Assembly (NCBI GenBank): GCA_030049565.1
Contig: JASIKQ010000665.1
Span: 1-8,549 of the forward strand
Length of the DNA stretch: 8,549 nucleotides
Direction of reading: 5' to 3'
Source of the DNA: Candidatus Sulfotelmatobacter sp.
Lineage (GTDB): Bacteria; Acidobacteriota; Terriglobia; Terriglobales; Acidobacteriaceae
Positions 7,217 through 8,549 of the stretch are shown here, piece by piece. The notes under the pieces were generated by a model. That model was not told the DNA's origin and did no database searches. It saw nothing but the letters and a program-made list of their open reading frames with translations. The translations under genes and the position numbers were made by a program. Every line of letters starts with the position of its first letter. The stretch's first letter is position 1.

Positions 7217-7326
7217 AATCCACTTCTTCACTAATTCGTTAGATGATCCGTGGGAACCCCTCGATGCCAGGCCGGGCTCCTCAGGATCAGCAACTTAGCC
7301 AATCGGTGGGGGTGTTCTTGGGTGGG

Positions 7327-7345
7327 GCAGCACTTCCAGCGCTGC
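7327..7345 (-). other. Short hairpin downstream of small membrane protein gene
   Basis: An 8-bp stem (7338-7345 with 7327-7334, one G-U pair) has a 3-base loop. It lies 25 bases past the TGA of the small membrane protein gene. No T tract follows on the minus strand, so it is not a standard intrinsic terminator; it may stabilise the 3' end or mean nothing. Confidence 0.3.
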
Positions 7346-7370
7346 GAAAAGGCGGGAGCGATTCAACCCT

Positions 7371-7691
7371 TCAAATATTGGTCCGCGGCTCGGTGTGTCT
7401 GCGCAAATACCAGCAAGGCACGTACCCCTGATGCGGAAACAATGCATTTACGCATGTCTGGACCTCGGGCGGATTAAAAATAAACTGCGTCTTCCCACTC
7501 TTCTGGGGCACTGCGTCGTAACTGTACACCGTGTATTGCCCGTAGGGCTGACGATTCTTCGCCACGCGGTAGCGGAACACCAACGAATCCACCAAGTAGG
7601 CGATGGCCGTGATCGCAATCACCGCCAACATGCCAATCGCCAGTAACCGTTTAAAGAACCGCTTGATCCGGGCGCGCAGCGCAGAACTCAC
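7371..7691 (-). CDS. Small single-pass membrane protein, uncharacterised, GTG start
   Basis: This 106-residue protein is unnamed. A basic N-terminus (RARIKRFFKR, 6-15) precedes one hydrophobic segment (about 16-38), then a soluble tail of about 65 residues with a YGQYTVYSYDAVPQK stretch and a C-terminal block NPPEVQTC (73-80), FPHQGYVPCWYLRRHTEPR (85-103). The two cysteines (80, 93) could form a disulfide if the tail is outside the cytoplasm. From memory, a tail of this type, with Q-T-C-V and CWYLRRH, recurs in small Acidobacteriota proteins without known function; this needs a database search. The start is inferred: GTG 7691 has no Shine-Dalgarno, but a perfect TATAAT box ends 7 bases before it, which suggests a leaderless mRNA. 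An ATG at residue 21 would cut off half of the membrane segment, and the open frame upstream to 7892 has no membrane-protein character. It is divergent from the anti-sigma operon. Confidence 0.72.
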   Translation of the reverse strand: MSSALRARIKRFFKRLLAIGMLAVIAITAIAYLVDSLVFRYRVAKNRQPYGQYTVYSYDAVPQKSGKTQFIFNPPEVQTCVNALFPHQGYVPCWYLRRHTEPRTNI

Positions 7692-7698
7692 GGCGTGA

Positions 7699-7726
7699 AT
7701 TATACCCGGCGCTCGCTTGGCGTCGG
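7699..7726 (-). promoter_or_regulatory. Promoter with perfect -10 box, possibly leaderless
   Basis: On the minus strand a perfect TATAAT (7699-7704) has a weak -35 match CCGACG (7721-7726, three of six) 16 bases upstream. The -10 box ends 7 bases before GTG 7691, the normal distance to a transcription start, so the transcript would begin at or beside the start codon. Confidence 0.55.
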
Positions 7727-7788
7727 CCCAGCCGCTGGCCGCATCGGCTCGATCGTCTCTACAGCACAAGCCATAGTGCGCAACATCG

Positions 7789-7818
7789 TTGACAACTCCC
7801 CGCTTCAACAGGCAAACT
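7789..7818 (+). promoter_or_regulatory. Possible promoter of anti-sigma/STAS operon
   Basis: A perfect TTGACA -35 box (7789-7794) is followed after 18 bases by CAAACT (7813-7818), a poor -10 match (three of six). A start here would give a leader of roughly 80 bases. The rest of the 7692-7903 gap shows nothing stronger on the plus strand. Confidence 0.3.
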
Positions 7819-7903
7819 ACCGCATCCGCTGAATTTGGGCTTCGACGAATGCCTGCGGCGGCAAAATCCGGAAGCAAGTGCGGTCCTGACATTGATCATT
7901 CCA

Positions 7904-8347
7904 ATGGAGCAGCCAGTCTCCTACACCCTCGATTCCACCCTGGACACCGTGGACCGTGCGGAGGAAAAAGCTACCCGCATCGCCACGGAACTGGGCTTTG
8001 GCGAAGATGAGGTGATGCAGATTTCCATGGCCGTGCGCGAAGGCGCAGTCAATGCCGTGTTGCACGGCAACGCGTATTCTCCGGACAAGAAGGTGATTTT
8101 GGCCTTCGAGCGCACCGCAGACGACCTGGTCATCACCATTCGGGATCAGGGCAAAGGCATCAACTTGAACAGTATTCCTAATCCGCTGGCGCCGGAAAAT
8201 CTTCTGAAAACCTCGGGTCGCGGCATCTTTCTTATGCGTTCTTTTATGGACGAGGTGGAAATCCGCCCGTCCCACACAGGCACGGAAGTGAAATTGATCA
8301 AGCACGTCCGCGGACCATCCGCGGCCGGCAAGGAGGCTTCTCAGTGA
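7904..8347 (+). CDS. RsbW/SpoIIAB-type anti-sigma serine kinase
   Basis: This 147-residue cytoplasmic protein is a GHKL-fold ATP-binding protein of the anti-sigma kinase type. These proteins hold a sigma factor (or another target) inactive and phosphorylate a STAS-domain antagonist. The N box is REGAVNAVLHGNA (45-57, with Glu46 and Asn50 as the expected catalytic and Mg-binding residues), the G1 box is DQGKGI (81-86), and the G2 region is GRGIFLMRSFMD (105-116), followed by GTEVKLIK (126-133). The length is normal for the family. ATG 7904 is chosen because the family fold begins about there (YTLDSTLDTVDRAEE); no Shine-Dalgarno is visible, and an in-frame TTG at 7835 would add residues with no family match. 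The stop overlaps the next gene by four bases, so both are co-expressed. The sigma factor and phosphatase are not in view; the target is unknown. Confidence 0.88.
   Translation: MEQPVSYTLDSTLDTVDRAEEKATRIATELGFGEDEVMQISMAVREGAVNAVLHGNAYSPDKKVILAFERTADDLVITIRDQGKGINLNSIPNPLAPENLLKTSGRGIFLMRSFMDEVEIRPSHTGTEVKLIKHVRGPSAAGKEASQ
8332..8336 (+). promoter_or_regulatory. Ribosome binding site of the STAS gene
   Basis: GGAGG, within AAGGAGG, lies inside the 3' end of the kinase gene. It is 7 bases before GTG 8344 but 13 before ATG 8350, so it favours the GTG start and a four-base overlap with the kinase stop. Confidence 0.75.
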
Positions 8348-8549
8348 GCATGAAACTCAGCACTCGGCAGGTGGATGGCGTCACCATCGTGGATTGCAGC
8401 GGCCGCATCACCCTCGGTGAAGGCAGCGTCATGATGCGCGATACTGTGCGTGACCTGCTCTCCAAAGGCAACAAGAAAATCGTCTTGAACCTCGGCGACG
8501 TCAACTACATCGACAGCTCCGGCATCGGCGAGCTGGTCAGCGCCTTTAC
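8344..8549 (+). CDS. STAS-domain anti-sigma factor antagonist, 5' part
   Basis: The first 68 residues of an RsbV/SpoIIAA-type antagonist are visible; the gene runs off the right edge. The STAS fold shows as the starting strands (VDGVTIVDCSGRITLGEG, 10-27), a helix (RDTVRDLL), and the strand-loop KKIVLNLGDVNYIDSSGIGELV (44-65). Ser58 in the DSSG motif is the expected phosphorylation site for the partner kinase encoded just upstream. When unphosphorylated, family members bind the kinase and release its target. GTG 8344 overlaps the kinase stop (GTGA) and has an ideal ribosome binding site; ATG 8350 is a possible alternative that would remove two residues. The order kinase then antagonist is the reverse of the Bacillus rsbV-rsbW order. 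Whatever follows, possibly a sigma factor or phosphatase, lies outside the window. Confidence 0.9.
   Translation, partial: MSMKLSTRQVDGVTIVDCSGRITLGEGSVMMRDTVRDLLSKGNKKIVLNLGDVNYIDSSGIGELVSAF

Noticed and set aside
7692..7892. In-frame 67-codon extension upstream of the small membrane protein start
   Set aside because: It would place cysteine- and arginine-rich, non-membrane sequence before the basic N-terminus and membrane segment, and would bury the perfect TATAAT box inside the coding region. The GTG at 7691 fits better.
7835..7903. TTG-started N-terminal extension of the anti-sigma kinase
   Set aside because: The added 23 residues match nothing in the family and have no ribosome binding site; the fold starts at about ATG 7904.

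Overview
The window looks like a chromosomal segment of an Acidobacteriota (Terriglobia-like) bacterium. This rests on the mix of families: a very large Oar-type TonB-dependent receptor with an N-terminal carboxypeptidase-regulatory-like domain, a secreted protein made of Ig-like repeats with a W-x-IYVDS signature, a FecR-domain protein with a Gly/Trp-rich tail, and a small membrane protein ending in a Cys-Trp-Tyr-Leu-Arg-Arg-His motif. The assignment is inference from protein families; there is no rRNA gene here to confirm it. No tRNA, rRNA, CRISPR array, transposase or phage gene was seen, and no gap between genes exceeds about 230 bases.

Layout. Positions 1-545 (+) hold the 3' end of a repeat-containing Ig-like protein, closed by a strong hairpin at 560-590. 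Positions 775-4398 (+) encode the 1207-residue outer-membrane receptor. It converges on a minus-strand gene (4500-5963) for an exported C45/phospholipase B-like Ntn hydrolase; a long palindrome sits between the two 3' ends. Further right, still on the minus strand, are a FecR-domain Gly/Trp-rich exported protein (6074-7207) with its own terminator, and a 106-residue single-pass membrane protein (7371-7691). Divergent from that, on the plus strand, is a two-gene operon: an RsbW/SpoIIAB-type anti-sigma kinase (7904-8347), overlapping by four bases with an RsbV/SpoIIAA-type STAS antagonist (8344 to beyond the right edge).

Function. The first four genes all encode exported or envelope proteins (surface adhesion or glycan binding, outer-membrane uptake, an amide/ester hydrolase, a FecR-like protein), but each appears to be its own transcription unit and nothing shows that they form one pathway. 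The right end is the cytoplasmic part of a partner-switching regulator, whose sigma factor and phosphatase are not in view. I do not see a clear new multi-gene system. The points most worth checking are the probable leaderless GTG-started membrane protein, the five local cysteine pairs in the receptor, the exact 21-bp tandem duplication at the 3' end of the hydrolase gene, and the nested palindrome between the convergent genes.
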